Shown here in pieces: positions 16,437 to 25,162 of a stretch of DNA of 60,900 nucleotides; the stretch's first letter is position 1; each line of letters opens with the position of its first letter. The DNA lies in the NCBI RefSeq assembly GCF_001510655.1, contig NZ_LMVC01000002.1:45609-106508 (forward strand). The letters run 5' to 3'. The position numbers and the translations under genes were made by a program. The stretch comes from Fictibacillus sp. FJAT-27399 (GTDB lineage: Bacteria > Bacillota > Bacilli > Bacillales > Fictibacillaceae). The notes under the pieces were generated by a model that saw only the letters and a program-made list of their open reading frames with translations, was not told where the DNA came from and made no database searches.

Positions 16437-16471
16437 AAAGGGCTTGTCCATTCGGATGGGCTCTTTTTTTA
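16437..16471 (+). terminator. Terminator after the DUF3870 gene
   Basis: GGGCTTGTCC and GGATGGGCTC pair with some G-U, loop ATTC, followed by TTTTTTT. It lies 114 bp after the DUF3870 stop. Confidence 0.65.
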
Positions 16472-16568
16472 TTCGTGAAGAGGTTTTTGGTAAAATAAAG
16501 CCAATTAGAAGAAGGAAGAAAGTTAAAAAGAAGGATGTGAGCAGCGGAACGTATTCTGCTGAATAAAA

Positions 16569-17207
16569 ATGAAAATTAAAATTATTATTGCGGATGACAA
16601 TTCCTTTATTCGAGAAGGAATGAAAATCATATTAAGCACGTATGGAGATTTTGAAGTGCTTGCTACCGTTAATGACGGTAAGGAAGCCGTTGATTTTTGC
16701 AAAAATAATGAAGTGGATGTTGCCCTTCTTGATGTGCGGATGCCGAACATGAACGGTGTGGAGGCGACAAAATTCATCGCAGAACATACGTCGTGCAAAC
16801 CCATGATCCTGACCACCTTTGATGATGACGAATATATATTTGACGCTATAAAAAACGGTGCAAAAGGCTATTTGTTAAAAAACACAGAGCCTGAACGGAT
16901 TCGCGATGCCATTAAGAGTGTCTATCACGGCAACACGGTAATGCAGGATGTCGTTCTGGAAAAATTGAAATCGAATATCGATGGAAGCAAAAAGGCAGAG
17001 ACAAAAATTGATGCTAGTCTTTTTACCAAACGCGAGATGGGAATCATGGCGCTCATCGCCAAGGGGTTCTCCAATAAATCCATCGCAAAGCAGCTTTTTA
17101 TCTCAGAAGGAACCGTCGCCAACTATATTACCTCTATATTAGGAAAAACAGGTCTGGAGCATCGAACTCAGATTGCTATTTACTATTTAACAGGATCTGT
17201 GGAGTAA
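16569..17207 (+). CDS. NarL/LuxR family response regulator
   Basis: The protein has 212 residues. Receiver domain residues 1-120 with the acidic pocket D9/D10, phospho-acceptor D55 (VALLDVRMPNMNG), T83 (MILTTFDDDEY) and K105 (GAKGYLLKN). The LuxR HTH is at the C-terminus (FTKREMGIMALIAKGFSNKS, IAKQLFISEGTVANYI). It lies 12 bp before its histidine kinase and upstream of an ABC exporter, resembling LnrK of B. subtilis, which responds to membrane-active polyenes. The Shine-Dalgarno is weak; the start region is preceded by a short AGCAG/CTGCT hairpin. Confidence 0.88.
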   Translation: MKIKIIIADDNSFIREGMKIILSTYGDFEVLATVNDGKEAVDFCKNNEVDVALLDVRMPNMNGVEATKFIAEHTSCKPMILTTFDDDEYIFDAIKNGAKGYLLKNTEPERIRDAIKSVYHGNTVMQDVVLEKLKSNIDGSKKAETKIDASLFTKREMGIMALIAKGFSNKSIAKQLFISEGTVANYITSILGKTGLEHRTQIAIYYLTGSVE

Positions 17208-17219
17208 GGGGTAGAAACA

Positions 17220-18320
17220 ATGGAGCTATGGATCATTTACACCAAGCTGATCGTCGTGCTTTTTCTTGCGGCCAGCTATGCCCGCATGAATGTGGAAAAT
17301 CTGCCGTGGATCATATTTTGTCTCCTCTTATACGTGAGCTTAAATATCATCATGTATATCTTCAGCCGCGAGAAGTTCCAGCAAACGGTTCTGCTTGTTT
17401 CAATTCTGATGACCTGCCTGGCCTTTTATTATGTGGATCCGCTGTTTATTTTGCTTTTGCCATTAAATCTATATGAGCTGGCCTCACCATATTTCAAAAC
17501 GAAATGGCTGCTGCTGGCTCTGGGTCTAATCCCGGTTTTGTATCTGCCTCAAAATAAATACTTATTTGGGTTGGTTTCTGCCTTCACCTTTGTTGTACAT
17601 ACGATGACCACCCGCTATACAGAAAAACTGATTCAGTATGAGAGCAAGCTGGACAAGGTGAGGCATGATATGCAGCGTCTGACGTCAAGCCTCAATGAAA
17701 ATCAGGAGTATATCAAGCAATCTGAATATACGCATCGGCTTGAGGAGCGGAACCGCATCTCACAGCAGATCCATGACAGTATCGGCCACTCCATGACTGG
17801 AACATTGATACAGATGGAAGCAGCAAAGAGCTTGATGGGGATGGATACGGGGAAAGCGAAAGAACTCTTGCAGAATGCCATCGTCATCTCGAAAAAGGGA
17901 ATTGAAGATATACGAATTACCTTGAAAAATATGAAGCCCCCCACTGAACAGATGGGGGTTCAGCGAATGAAACTGATGATTGAAGAGTTTTCGGTAAAGC
18001 ACCGGATCAAGGCTCCTTTCGTATACAAAGGAAATATGGACATGATTACTCCTATCCAGTGGAAGATTATCGCGGAGAACGTGACCGAGGCGCTTACGAA
18101 TTCCATGAAATATGGCAAACCGACGGAAATATCGATCGAGATTCATGTACTGAACCGCATGATCAAAGCGGAGGTCAGGGACAATGGAAGAGGAGCTGTT
18201 AAAGTGGTAAAAGGGCTTGGAATCATGGGGATGGAAGAGAGAACAGCCTCTGTCAACGGAACGATTATTGTGGACGGAACGAACGGTTTCTCTGTTACCA
18301 CGCTGCTTCCTATAGGCTAA
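17220..18320 (+). CDS. Sensor histidine kinase, HisKA_3 type
   Basis: The kinase has 366 residues: about five membrane helices in the first 130 residues with little extracytoplasmic sequence, a coiled linker, HisKA_3 with RNRISQQIHDSIGHSMTGTL (phospho-acceptor H185), and an HATPase domain (ENVTEALTNSMKYGK N box, DNGRGAVKVVKGLGIMGMEE G box). Intramembrane-sensing kinases of this layout detect membrane-active drugs through their exporter. AAGGGG precedes the ATG. In B. subtilis lnr the kinase gene comes first; here the regulator precedes the kinase. Confidence 0.88.
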   Translation: MELWIIYTKLIVVLFLAASYARMNVENLPWIIFCLLLYVSLNIIMYIFSREKFQQTVLLVSILMTCLAFYYVDPLFILLLPLNLYELASPYFKTKWLLLALGLIPVLYLPQNKYLFGLVSAFTFVVHTMTTRYTEKLIQYESKLDKVRHDMQRLTSSLNENQEYIKQSEYTHRLEERNRISQQIHDSIGHSMTGTLIQMEAAKSLMGMDTGKAKELLQNAIVISKKGIEDIRITLKNMKPPTEQMGVQRMKLMIEEFSVKHRIKAPFVYKGNMDMITPIQWKIIAENVTEALTNSMKYGKPTEISIEIHVLNRMIKAEVRDNGRGAVKVVKGLGIMGMEERTASVNGTIIVDGTNGFSVTTLLPIG

Positions 18321-18392
18321 GTCTCATATACATGGGAACAAATCGGATTCTTCGTAAGCCCATTTTTCCTAAATAGTGAAGATTCTCATGTG

Positions 18393-18434
18393 AAAAGAGT
18401 GAACTAATGCACTGACGTTGGTTCACTCTTTTTC
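18393..18434 (+). terminator. Hairpin between kinase gene and ABC genes
   Basis: AAAAGAGTGAAC / GTTCACTCTTTTT with a 16-base loop. It would end, or partly attenuate, transcription between the two-component genes and the ABC genes. A TATAAT follows at 18438-18443, so the exporter may have its own promoter. Confidence 0.7.
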
Positions 18435-18472
18435 CGTATAATGACAATATAAAGAATACATGAGGTGAGATG

Positions 18473-19408
18473 ATGAACGTTTTAGAAATCAATAACCTGA
18501 CAAAAAAATTCGGTGACTTCATCGCGGTAGACAATATGTCCTTAACCATTAAAGAAGGTGAAATTTTCGGGTTCCTCGGTTCGAACGGAGCCGGAAAAAG
18601 TACAACGATCAACATGATTGCAGGTTTGTTAAGAAGCAATGAAGGAGAAATCAAAATCCTTGGCAAGAACATTGCAAACAACAGCAAGTTCGCAAAGATG
18701 AACATCGGCATCGTACCACAGGATCTGGCCATCTATGAAGATATGACAGCCTATGAAAATATACGTTTCTTCGCAGGACTTTACGGACTCCGCGGTGCAG
18801 AACTCAAAGACCGGGTAGAGGAAGCACTCGAGTTTGTCGGCTTGCTTGATAAACAAAAAAACTTTCCAAAGAACTTTTCCGGCGGGATGAAACGAAGGCT
18901 GAACATCGCCTGTGCCATCGCGCACCGTCCGAAACTGATCATCATGGATGAACCGACGGTCGGGATTGATCCACAATCCAGGAACTATATTTTGAACTCT
19001 GTCAGAAAACTGAACGAGATGGGATGCACCGTTATCTACACGAGTCACTATATGGAGGAAGTCGAGGAAATCTGTACGCGAATCGCCATCGTCGACCATG
19101 GTAAAGTGATAGCGGAAGGCACAAAAGAACAGCTGAAAGCCATCATTACAGACACGAAAGACATCTGGGTCGATGTAAAATCAAATGAAAATATTGAAGG
19201 AAACATATTAAAAGACATCAACGGGGTAAACACGGTGCAGGTTGAAGAGAACATCGTTAAAATCAATTCTCAAGCCGAAGTCAGCAACTTAAATAAAATC
19301 ATTCAATATTTTATCAACCGGGAAATCGAAATCCGCTCACTGCAAGAACAGGCACCTAACCTGGAAACCGTCTTCCTCACCCTAACCGGAAGGAATTTAA
19401 GAGATTAA
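18473..19408 (+). CDS. ABC transporter ATP-binding protein (LnrL-like)
   Basis: The protein has 311 residues, the length of B. subtilis LnrL/YfiL. Walker A GSNGAGKST near residue 40, Q-loop VPQDL, signature NFSGGMKRRL, Walker B LIIMDEPTVGID, switch His in YTSHYMEEV. The C-terminal ~85 residues form the extra domain of drug-export ATPases. GAGGTGAG fits the second ATG (18473) better than the first (18470). It energises the two permeases that follow and probably exports a membrane-active drug such as a linearmycin-type polyene; the substrate is inferred by similarity. Confidence 0.88.
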   Translation: MNVLEINNLTKKFGDFIAVDNMSLTIKEGEIFGFLGSNGAGKSTTINMIAGLLRSNEGEIKILGKNIANNSKFAKMNIGIVPQDLAIYEDMTAYENIRFFAGLYGLRGAELKDRVEEALEFVGLLDKQKNFPKNFSGGMKRRLNIACAIAHRPKLIIMDEPTVGIDPQSRNYILNSVRKLNEMGCTVIYTSHYMEEVEEICTRIAIVDHGKVIAEGTKEQLKAIITDTKDIWVDVKSNENIEGNILKDINGVNTVQVEENIVKINSQAEVSNLNKIIQYFINREIEIRSLQEQAPNLETVFLTLTGRNLRD

Positions 19409-19673
19409 GGAAAAATCGGCTCACGAAGAAGCCGATTTGTTCCCGGCATCAACGAGGGAGCAAAAAGCGCAATTCTTTTTTCTCTGCTTCATTAAGGAAA
19501 ATTGGTGTTAGCCAATTGTTCCTACCTTATGGGGCTCACGAAGAAGCCAATTAATCTACTACGGCGAAAGAGCAAATAGGAAAAATCGGCTTAGACGATT
19601 TGTTCCCACATTCATATTCTTTTTGCTCTGTTTCATTAAGGAAAATTGGCGTTAGCCAATTATTCCTACCTTT
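19407..19673 (+). repeat. Tandemly duplicated two-hairpin module inside the ABC operon
   Basis: The 323-bp gap between ATPase and permease genes holds two related units, 19407-19528 and 19577-19673. Each begins AGGAAAAATCGGCT, has a T-rich middle ending TCATTAAGG, and closes with a hairpin GGAAAATTGG / CCAATTNTTCC and CTACCTT. Unit 1 has a complete AATCGGCT/AGCCGATT hairpin. In unit 2 that hairpin is shortened to AAATCG/CGATTT. A third fragment of the first hairpin (GGCTCACGAAGAAGCCAATT) lies between them at 19533-19552. There is no ORF. A role in transcript processing or differential expression is conceivable. Confidence 0.7.
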
Positions 19674-19731
19674 AATTAACTCTAAGAAGCTATAAACTTC
19701 TTTACAAAAATAACTAAGGAGGACTTCTCCC

Positions 19732-20853
19732 TTGAACATATTCAACATTGCACTTCATCATTTAAAAATCAGCATCAGGGATACCAGAACGTTGATTTTC
19801 ATGCTGGCATTTCCAATCGTGATGATGCTGGTTCTTGGCTCTGCTTTATCCAATGCGTTTGATAACAATATCAAGATTGATAAAATGCAAGTCCTTTATA
19901 AAGAAACTGGGGACACCAGCTTCTCCCCGTATTTTAAAGAATTTACGAAGGCTGCCAAAAAAGAAGATATTTATTTTTATAAAGCTCCTGACAAAATGGA
20001 TGGAAAAAAAGAAGTAAAACAAAACCGCTATGATGCTTATGTGGAAGTTTCCAATAATGGCTTAACCTTTTACGGAAGTGAACGAAACAGCATTGAGAGC
20101 AGCATTGTTCAAGGAATGCTGACAGCTTTTGCAGATAAATACAATCTCGTCAGCCAAGTGGCTAAAGTGAAGCCGGATCAGACACAGACGGTGCTCGCCA
20201 GCGGTACACCGGGCGATTACGTAAAAGAGAAGTCATTGAACGCCAATAAAGCACCGGGATCAATGGATTATTATGCGGTGGCTGTAACAACGATGATCGC
20301 TTTGTACGGGGCGATGGGGGCATCCTTTTTGCTCAGGGGAGAGAGAACACGAAATACAGCGGTACGTTTGGCAACCGCACCGATCACCAAGGCTGAAATT
20401 TTTCTCGGGAAAATTATCGGAAGCATTGTACTAAACCTACTATCTCTTCTTCTCATTGTCGCTGTGAGTTCCTTGCTGTTTAACGCAAACTGGGGGGAGC
20501 ATCTCGGCCTGGTCATTGTCATATTACTATCTGAAGTTTTCCTTGCCGTAAGTTTCGGCCTTGGGGTCAGTTACATGGCAAAAACCGGTGAGGCTTCCAG
20601 GACGATCATCCTCATTGTTGTTCAGCTCGCTTCCTTCTTCGGCGGGGCTTATTTTAAAATCGATAATCCCGATGGCTTCATGAAGCTGGTCACGAACCTT
20701 TCACCGCTGACTTGGGCAAATTCAGCCATCAATAAAATTATCTATAATAATGATCTTGCTGCTTCACTGCAGGTTATTGGATTAAATCTCGGGGTAGCTA
20801 TCATCTTTTTAACCATTGCCATTGTTGCTTTCAAACGACGGGAGGGTTTTTAA
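19732..20853 (+). CDS. ABC-2 type permease (LnrM-like)
   Basis: The permease has 373 residues. N-terminal helix (TLIFMLAFPIVMMLVLGSAL), a large extracytoplasmic domain (~residues 40-185) and five C-terminal helices from YYAVAVTTMIALYGAMGASF. This is the ABC2_membrane_3/YhgE-like layout of drug exporters. TTG start at 19732 with AAGGAGG 9 bases upstream. Its stop abuts the GTG of the next permease. It forms a heterodimeric channel with that protein. Confidence 0.85.
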   Translation: MNIFNIALHHLKISIRDTRTLIFMLAFPIVMMLVLGSALSNAFDNNIKIDKMQVLYKETGDTSFSPYFKEFTKAAKKEDIYFYKAPDKMDGKKEVKQNRYDAYVEVSNNGLTFYGSERNSIESSIVQGMLTAFADKYNLVSQVAKVKPDQTQTVLASGTPGDYVKEKSLNANKAPGSMDYYAVAVTTMIALYGAMGASFLLRGERTRNTAVRLATAPITKAEIFLGKIIGSIVLNLLSLLLIVAVSSLLFNANWGEHLGLVIVILLSEVFLAVSFGLGVSYMAKTGEASRTIILIVVQLASFFGGAYFKIDNPDGFMKLVTNLSPLTWANSAINKIIYNNDLAASLQVIGLNLGVAIIFLTIAIVAFKRREGF

Positions 20854-21999
20854 GTGAAAGAGATTCTTTGGCTCATAACAAATTCTCTGCGCTCCATCAT
20901 TAAAAATAAAAGAAAGCTGTTCACCTACCTATTTGTACCGCTGATCGGTATTCTCATTGGAATTGCGGCGTATGGCAACACAGGTCCCGCTACCATGCAT
21001 GCTGGCGTCGTTAACCAAGATAAAGGGGAAATTGCCAATGACACGGTTAAATTTGTCGACGGATTAACAAATGTAAAAGTGAAAAACATTAGCTCTTCAG
21101 AAGTGAAAGATCAAATTGCTTCAGGAAAGCTTGATTGTGTTATTGTCCTGAATTCGGGCTTCTCAAACAGTGTGCTGAACGGCAACCCTGATCACATTGA
21201 AATCGTATCCATCAAAGGGGCAACCATCACTGGTTTTGTGAAAACCTATGTGAATAACTATTTGTCTAACATCGCTTCCTTAAGCAAGGCAGCTGGCGGA
21301 GATCAAGCTGCGTTTCAAAAAATGTATGACCAGTACCGTGCATCAGACTTTCAAGTTTCAGCTCATTCACTCAAAGATACTTCAAAAAATAATGATATAA
21401 CGAATCAGACGGTCGGTTTTCTTATCATGATCATGCTTTCATGTGCGGGCGGATTATCTGAAATTATCCTTCAGGAAAAAGAAAACAGAACCTATCTGCG
21501 GTTAATGTCAACACCGATTAACAGCCGAAAATACGTTTTCTCAAATGTGGTTGTTAACATGATCATCATGACGGTACAGATCTTAATTACACTAACGTTT
21601 ATGACTCAAGTGTTCCATATTTCTACGGGGATCCCGTTCTTGACGATGGTAGAAATATTAATGATTTTCGCTCTTGCAGGTGTTGGATTATCGCTTGTCA
21701 TCACTGCATTTGCATCGACCACGACTTCAGCTGGAGCACTGCAAAATTTGATCATGACACCATCGTGTCTGTTGGCTGGCTGCTTCTGGCCAGTAGAGAT
21801 CATGCCGAAGACGCTGCAAAAAATAGCAGATTTTCTTCCTCAGCGATGGCTGCTGGACACATTTACCCAGCTGCAAAAAGGCCATTCGCTAAGCAGTCTT
21901 TCACTGAACATCGCCATTCTTTTCGCTTTCGCATTAGCCTTCTTCATGATTGCGATCTATAAGTTCAGCCGCGGCAATAATGTAAGGAACTTTATATAA
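20854..21999 (+). CDS. ABC-2 type permease (LnrN-like)
   Basis: The protein has 381 residues with the same layout as the previous permease: first helix LFTYLFVPLIGILIGIAAYG, extracytoplasmic domain, then helices from FLIMIMLSCAGGLSEIIL, including LQNLIMTPSCLLAGCFWPVE. GTG start directly after the previous TAA, so the two are coupled. The TAA stop of this gene forms the first three bases of the target duplication of the MITE at 22006; the native terminator now lies 250 bp further on. Confidence 0.85.
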   Translation: MKEILWLITNSLRSIIKNKRKLFTYLFVPLIGILIGIAAYGNTGPATMHAGVVNQDKGEIANDTVKFVDGLTNVKVKNISSSEVKDQIASGKLDCVIVLNSGFSNSVLNGNPDHIEIVSIKGATITGFVKTYVNNYLSNIASLSKAAGGDQAAFQKMYDQYRASDFQVSAHSLKDTSKNNDITNQTVGFLIMIMLSCAGGLSEIILQEKENRTYLRLMSTPINSRKYVFSNVVVNMIIMTVQILITLTFMTQVFHISTGIPFLTMVEILMIFALAGVGLSLVITAFASTTTSAGALQNLIMTPSCLLAGCFWPVEIMPKTLQKIADFLPQRWLLDTFTQLQKGHSLSSLSLNIAILFAFALAFFMIAIYKFSRGNNVRNFI

Positions 22000-22005
22000 T
22001 AAAAA

Positions 22006-22247
22006 GCTCTGTTAGAAATGTTGTTGATTTTTGGTAGGGGTGATTGAAGCGCTCGAAAAGCAGAAGGGTATAAGCAAGCTTTTTCCCATGCTTTTCGAGC
22101 GCTTCATTTGTTTCACAAATCAGCCGGCTCTTATCATCGCCAGATATCACCCCTTTTTCTCTAAGAAAAAGACTTGAGAGCCTCTTTTAAGCATCAGTAT
22201 GCGATGTCCATTATGATTGGAAATCAACAAAATGCTTTAACAAAGCC
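22006..22247. mobile_element. MITE-like element with target-site duplication
   Basis: This is a 242-bp non-coding element with nested inverted repeats. The ends GCTCTGTTAG..TTGTTGATTT and (reverse) GGCTTTGTTAAAGC..TTGTTGATTT form an imperfect ~26-base terminal repeat. Inside, TGAAGCGCTCGAAAAGCA and its exact complement form an 18-bp stem around a 26-base loop, and GGGGTGAT/ATCACCCC flank it. TAATAAAAA is directly repeated at 21997-22005 and 22248-22256, an 8-9 bp target duplication. No ORF. The parent transposase is not in the window. Confidence 0.85.
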
Positions 22248-22252
22248 TAATA

Positions 22253-22284
22253 AAAATCCCCTTTGGATGGTCCAAAGGGGATTT
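22253..22284. terminator. Bidirectional terminator
   Basis: AATCCCCTTTGG / CCAAAGGGGATT stem with loop ATGG, and a TTTTTA tail on the minus strand, serving the dehydrogenase gene. Before the MITE inserted, it lay right after the permease stop codon on the plus strand. Confidence 0.85.
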
Positions 22285-22288
22285 CGCT

Positions 22289-23428
22289 TTAAGGTTTTAA
22301 GACGACTTTAATGCACTCATCCGCATGATCGTTGAATGTTTTGTACGCTTCGCTCGCCTGATCAAGAGGTACTCGGTGTGTAATGATCTCAGTCGGATCA
22401 AATTCCTTATTGGCAATTTTATCAAATAGCATCGGCATATAGTGGATAACAGGGGCCTGGCCCATTTTCATTGTGATATTACGCTCAAAAATGTTTCCAA
22501 GCGGGAACATGTTGTACATGGATCCATATACACCAGTGAGTTGGATGGTTCCAAACTTTTTAACGGCCTTGAGGGCGATCTGTATGGCACTCAGCGTACC
22601 GCCCTGCAGCTTCAGTTTTTGTTCAATCGCTTCAACAGGCGACTTTTTGCCGTCCATTCCTACACAATCGATAACAACATCTGCGCCGCCGTTGGTGACT
22701 TCATGAATGTGGGCACCCATGTTATCGAATTGATCAAAGTTAAAAGCTTCAACATTGTTCATTTTTACTGCATGATTAAGACGATATCTTAAGTTATCTA
22801 CGGCAATGACACGCTTGGCGCTTTTCATCCATGCAAATTTCTGTGTCATTAAGCCAATTGGACCACAGCCCAGAACAACGACCGTGTCACCTTCTTTTAC
22901 CCCGGAATTTTCGACGCTCCAGTAGGCTGTAGGAAGAACATCAGACATGAAAAGCACAGCTTCATCCTCAAGTTCCGCTGATTCAGGAATGACAAACGGC
23001 ATAAAATTTCCATAAGGCACACGCAAATATTCGGCTTGTCCACCGCTATAGTCGCCGTAACGGTCCGTAAAGCCGAAATATCCGCCTGTATCAAATTCAG
23101 GATTTCGGTTGGAATTATCACATTGGCTTTCCATTTCATGCTGGCAATAATAGCAGTGGCCACAAGAAATATTGAAAGGAAGGACGACCCTGTCTCCTTT
23201 TTTTACTTTGGTGACATCAGGACCAACTTCTTCTACAATACCCATGGGTTCATGTCCAATGACATAATCCTTATGTGCTGGAAGAGCTCCCTGATAAATG
23301 TGGAGATCTGATCCGCAGATAGCGGTTGAAGTAATGCGGACAAGGATGTCTTCCTTTTCCTGTAGTTTGGGATCTTCAACATTTTTCACTTCGATTTCTT
23401 TTGCTCCCTGAAAAGTAACAGCCTTCAT
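22289..23428 (-). CDS. Zinc-dependent alcohol/formaldehyde dehydrogenase (AdhB/FdhA-like)
   Basis: The enzyme has 379 residues. Catalytic zinc ligands: C39 in STAICGSDLH and the GHEPMG site. Structural zinc site: CGHCYYCQHEMESQC. Rossmann motif VVLGCGPIGL. The GGQAEYLRVP and PLGNIFERNITMKMGQAPVI segments place it with glutathione-independent formaldehyde dehydrogenase-like proteins (B. subtilis AdhB group). ATG at 23428 has AGGAGG 6 bases upstream; the TTG two codons earlier is too close. The position beside yoxD and hxlAB suggests aldehyde detoxification. A SigB-like promoter precedes it. Confidence 0.88.
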   Translation of the reverse strand: MKAVTFQGAKEIEVKNVEDPKLQEKEDILVRITSTAICGSDLHIYQGALPAHKDYVIGHEPMGIVEEVGPDVTKVKKGDRVVLPFNISCGHCYYCQHEMESQCDNSNRNPEFDTGGYFGFTDRYGDYSGGQAEYLRVPYGNFMPFVIPESAELEDEAVLFMSDVLPTAYWSVENSGVKEGDTVVVLGCGPIGLMTQKFAWMKSAKRVIAVDNLRYRLNHAVKMNNVEAFNFDQFDNMGAHIHEVTNGGADVVIDCVGMDGKKSPVEAIEQKLKLQGGTLSAIQIALKAVKKFGTIQLTGVYGSMYNMFPLGNIFERNITMKMGQAPVIHYMPMLFDKIANKEFDPTEIITHRVPLDQASEAYKTFNDHADECIKVVLKP

Positions 23429-23459
23429 AATCAACCTCCTAAAATTGGTATAAAATACT

Positions 23460-23483
23460 ATACCCTTTGAGAGGTTTTTTACC
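23460..23483 (-). promoter_or_regulatory. Candidate SigB promoter of the dehydrogenase gene
   Basis: On the minus strand GGTAAA, 12 bp, GGGTAT. The -10 is a perfect SigB match, the -35 matches GTTTAA at 4 of 6. A GGTATA/TATACC inverted repeat overlaps the -10, which may be an operator. Confidence 0.45.
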
Positions 23484-23507
23484 CTTCATTTACATAAACA
23501 CAAAAGA

Positions 23508-23751
23508 GGGGCTGTCCAGAAAGTCGAAAATTGACCTTCAGCAGCTCCTTTTTGGCTTGAAAATCTTCAATGAAAAGTTGATTGAAGTGGAAGGTGCGAG
23601 ACTCCTGCGGGACTAGCGTGACAGGTGAGACTCCCGTAGGCGCTAGCGCCAAAAAGTAGGCGTTCACGCCGGTAAGGCTCACCGCACGCCCCGCGGAAAG
23701 CGAGCACCCTGGAACGGAAATCAACAGCTTACAGACTTCTTGGACAGCCCC
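23508..23751. repeat. Complete 244-bp interspersed repeat
   Basis: The ends are GGGGCTGTCCAGAAAGTC and the reverse of GGGGCTGTCCAAGAAGTC, an imperfect 18-base terminal inverted repeat. The interior is GC-rich and partly palindromic (GACTCCTGCGGGACTAGCG, GGCGTTCACGCCGG). It occupies most of the 362-bp gap between the dehydrogenase and yoxD genes. I could not see a target duplication. Partial copies form both window ends. Similar short elements are common in Bacillaceae. Confidence 0.85.
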
Positions 23752-23790
23752 CCTATGTTCCTCAAGGAGGAACTGCCCTTTACCTGTTTT

Positions 23791-24507
23791 TTATGGATTT
23801 GTTGACCACATGCCTGCGTTTTTAATAAAAATACGCGGATTTAATTTTAACTGGGAAACCATGAACTCGGCCATATCCTCAGGCTGCATCACTTTTTCTG
23901 GATTGCCGTCCGTCAGATTTGTATCAATGGCCAAATCTGTCGCCACTGTGCTTGGTGTCAGGGCACTGACACGAATATTATGTTTCCTTACTTCAAGCAT
24001 AAGAGATTCGGTTAGACCTAATACTGCAAATTTAGAAGCACTGTACGCACTTGTTATTGGTGCACCTTTTTGCCCTGCTGATGACGAAATGTTAATGATA
24101 TCGCCTGCTTTTCTTTCAATCATTCCCGGCAAGACTGCTCTTGTAACGTTGTAAACACCCATTAAATTGACGTCTACGATATTTTTCCACTCTTCAGGCG
24201 AAAGTTCAAGGAATCCGCCAAACTTTGCGATCCCGGCATTATTTATTAAAATATCGATGGAGCTCAGTTCATCTTCAATGCTTTTTACAGCTTGAACAAC
24301 AGCATTGCTATTCGTAACGTCAGCTTCTGCAATCGCCACCTTCACGCCATATTCCATCAGTTCTGCTGCTGTTTTTTCGAGATTTGAACGGGTTTTACCG
24401 ATAAGGCCAACATGAATGCCTTCATTTGCAAAAGCAATCGCTGTTGCACGGCCGATTCCTCTTCCAGCTCCGGTGATGAGCGCTGTTTTTCCCTTTAATG
24501 TTTGCAT
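23791..24507 (-). CDS. yoxD: SDR family oxidoreductase YoxD
   Basis: This 238-residue short-chain dehydrogenase has the NADP motif TGAGRGIG (residues ~13-20), [10 protein letters not shown], the catalytic Ser in [10 protein letters not shown], and YSASK (Tyr/Lys). Sequence and length match YoxD, annotated as 3-oxoacyl-ACP reductase-like; the real substrate is unknown. AAGGAGG precedes the ATG. It is in the same orientation as hxlAB, 86 bp downstream of hxlB, so it may be co-expressed during formaldehyde stress. Confidence 0.88.
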   Translation of the reverse strand: MQTLKGKTALITGAGRGIGRATAIAFANEGIHVGLIGKTRSNLEKTAAELMEYGVKVAIAEADVTNSNAVVQAVKSIEDELSSIDILINNAGIAKFGGFLELSPEEWKNIVDVNLMGVYNVTRAVLPGMIERKAGDIINISSSAGQKGAPITSAYSASKFAVLGLTESLMLEVRKHNIRVSALTPSTVATDLAIDTNLTDGNPEKVMQPEDMAEFMVSQLKLNPRIFIKNAGMWSTNP

Positions 24508-24593
24508 CTGCGCTTTCCTCCTTTATGTAAAAACAACTGGAAGGACGCCAAAGGCAGTCCTATCCTGTTTTTTTATTTGGATGCAATGGCATC

Positions 24594-25151
24594 CTATTCC
24601 AAATTTGCATGGCGCCCGAACATGGTATCCGTATCAAGCCCTTTTCTTTCCATGAAACGTAAAATAACAGCATCGAAAAACAGCAGAAGAGTTTGTTCGA
24701 ATAGAGATCCCATAGGCTGAATGGTCTTATAGTCATTTTCCGATTGATCCTTTGGAGAGCCTGGTAATTTTACGCAGACATCGGCCAATTTACCAAGAGT
24801 CGAGTCGGGAAAGATGGTCACTGCAATGACTTTACCACCAATGCTTTTCGCTTTTTCGGCCATTGAAATAAGGCTTTTTGTTTCTCCGGAACCTGAACCG
24901 AAAATGATGAGATCGTCTTCAGTCAGGTTAGGGGTCACGGTTTCACCGATGACATAGGAATCCAATCCCATGTGCATCATTCGCATGGCAAAGGATTTTC
25001 CCATCAGTCCGCTTCGGCCGGCTCCTGCAACAAATATCTTCTTGGCTTTCAAAATTTCATCTACGAGCTTTTCAGCCTCTTGATCTGAAATTAAGTCCGC
25101 TGCCCGGCTTAATTCCTTCACAATTTCCGTATAATAATGTGAAGTATTCAT
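24594..25151 (-). CDS. hxlB: 6-phospho-3-hexuloisomerase
   Basis: This enzyme of the ribulose monophosphate pathway isomerises hexulose-6-phosphate to fructose-6-phosphate, completing formaldehyde fixation. It has 185 residues with a SIS fold: FVAGAGRSGLMGKSFAMRMM near residue 40 and ETVTPNLTEDDLIIFGSGSG with the sugar-phosphate Ser cluster. 11 bp separate it from hxlA upstream. AAGGAT precedes the ATG. Confidence 0.93.
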   Translation of the reverse strand: MNTSHYYTEIVKELSRAADLISDQEAEKLVDEILKAKKIFVAGAGRSGLMGKSFAMRMMHMGLDSYVIGETVTPNLTEDDLIIFGSGSGETKSLISMAEKAKSIGGKVIAVTIFPDSTLGKLADVCVKLPGSPKDQSENDYKTIQPMGSLFEQTLLLFFDAVILRFMERKGLDTDTMFGRHANLE

Positions 25152-25162
25152 GTGGAAAATCC

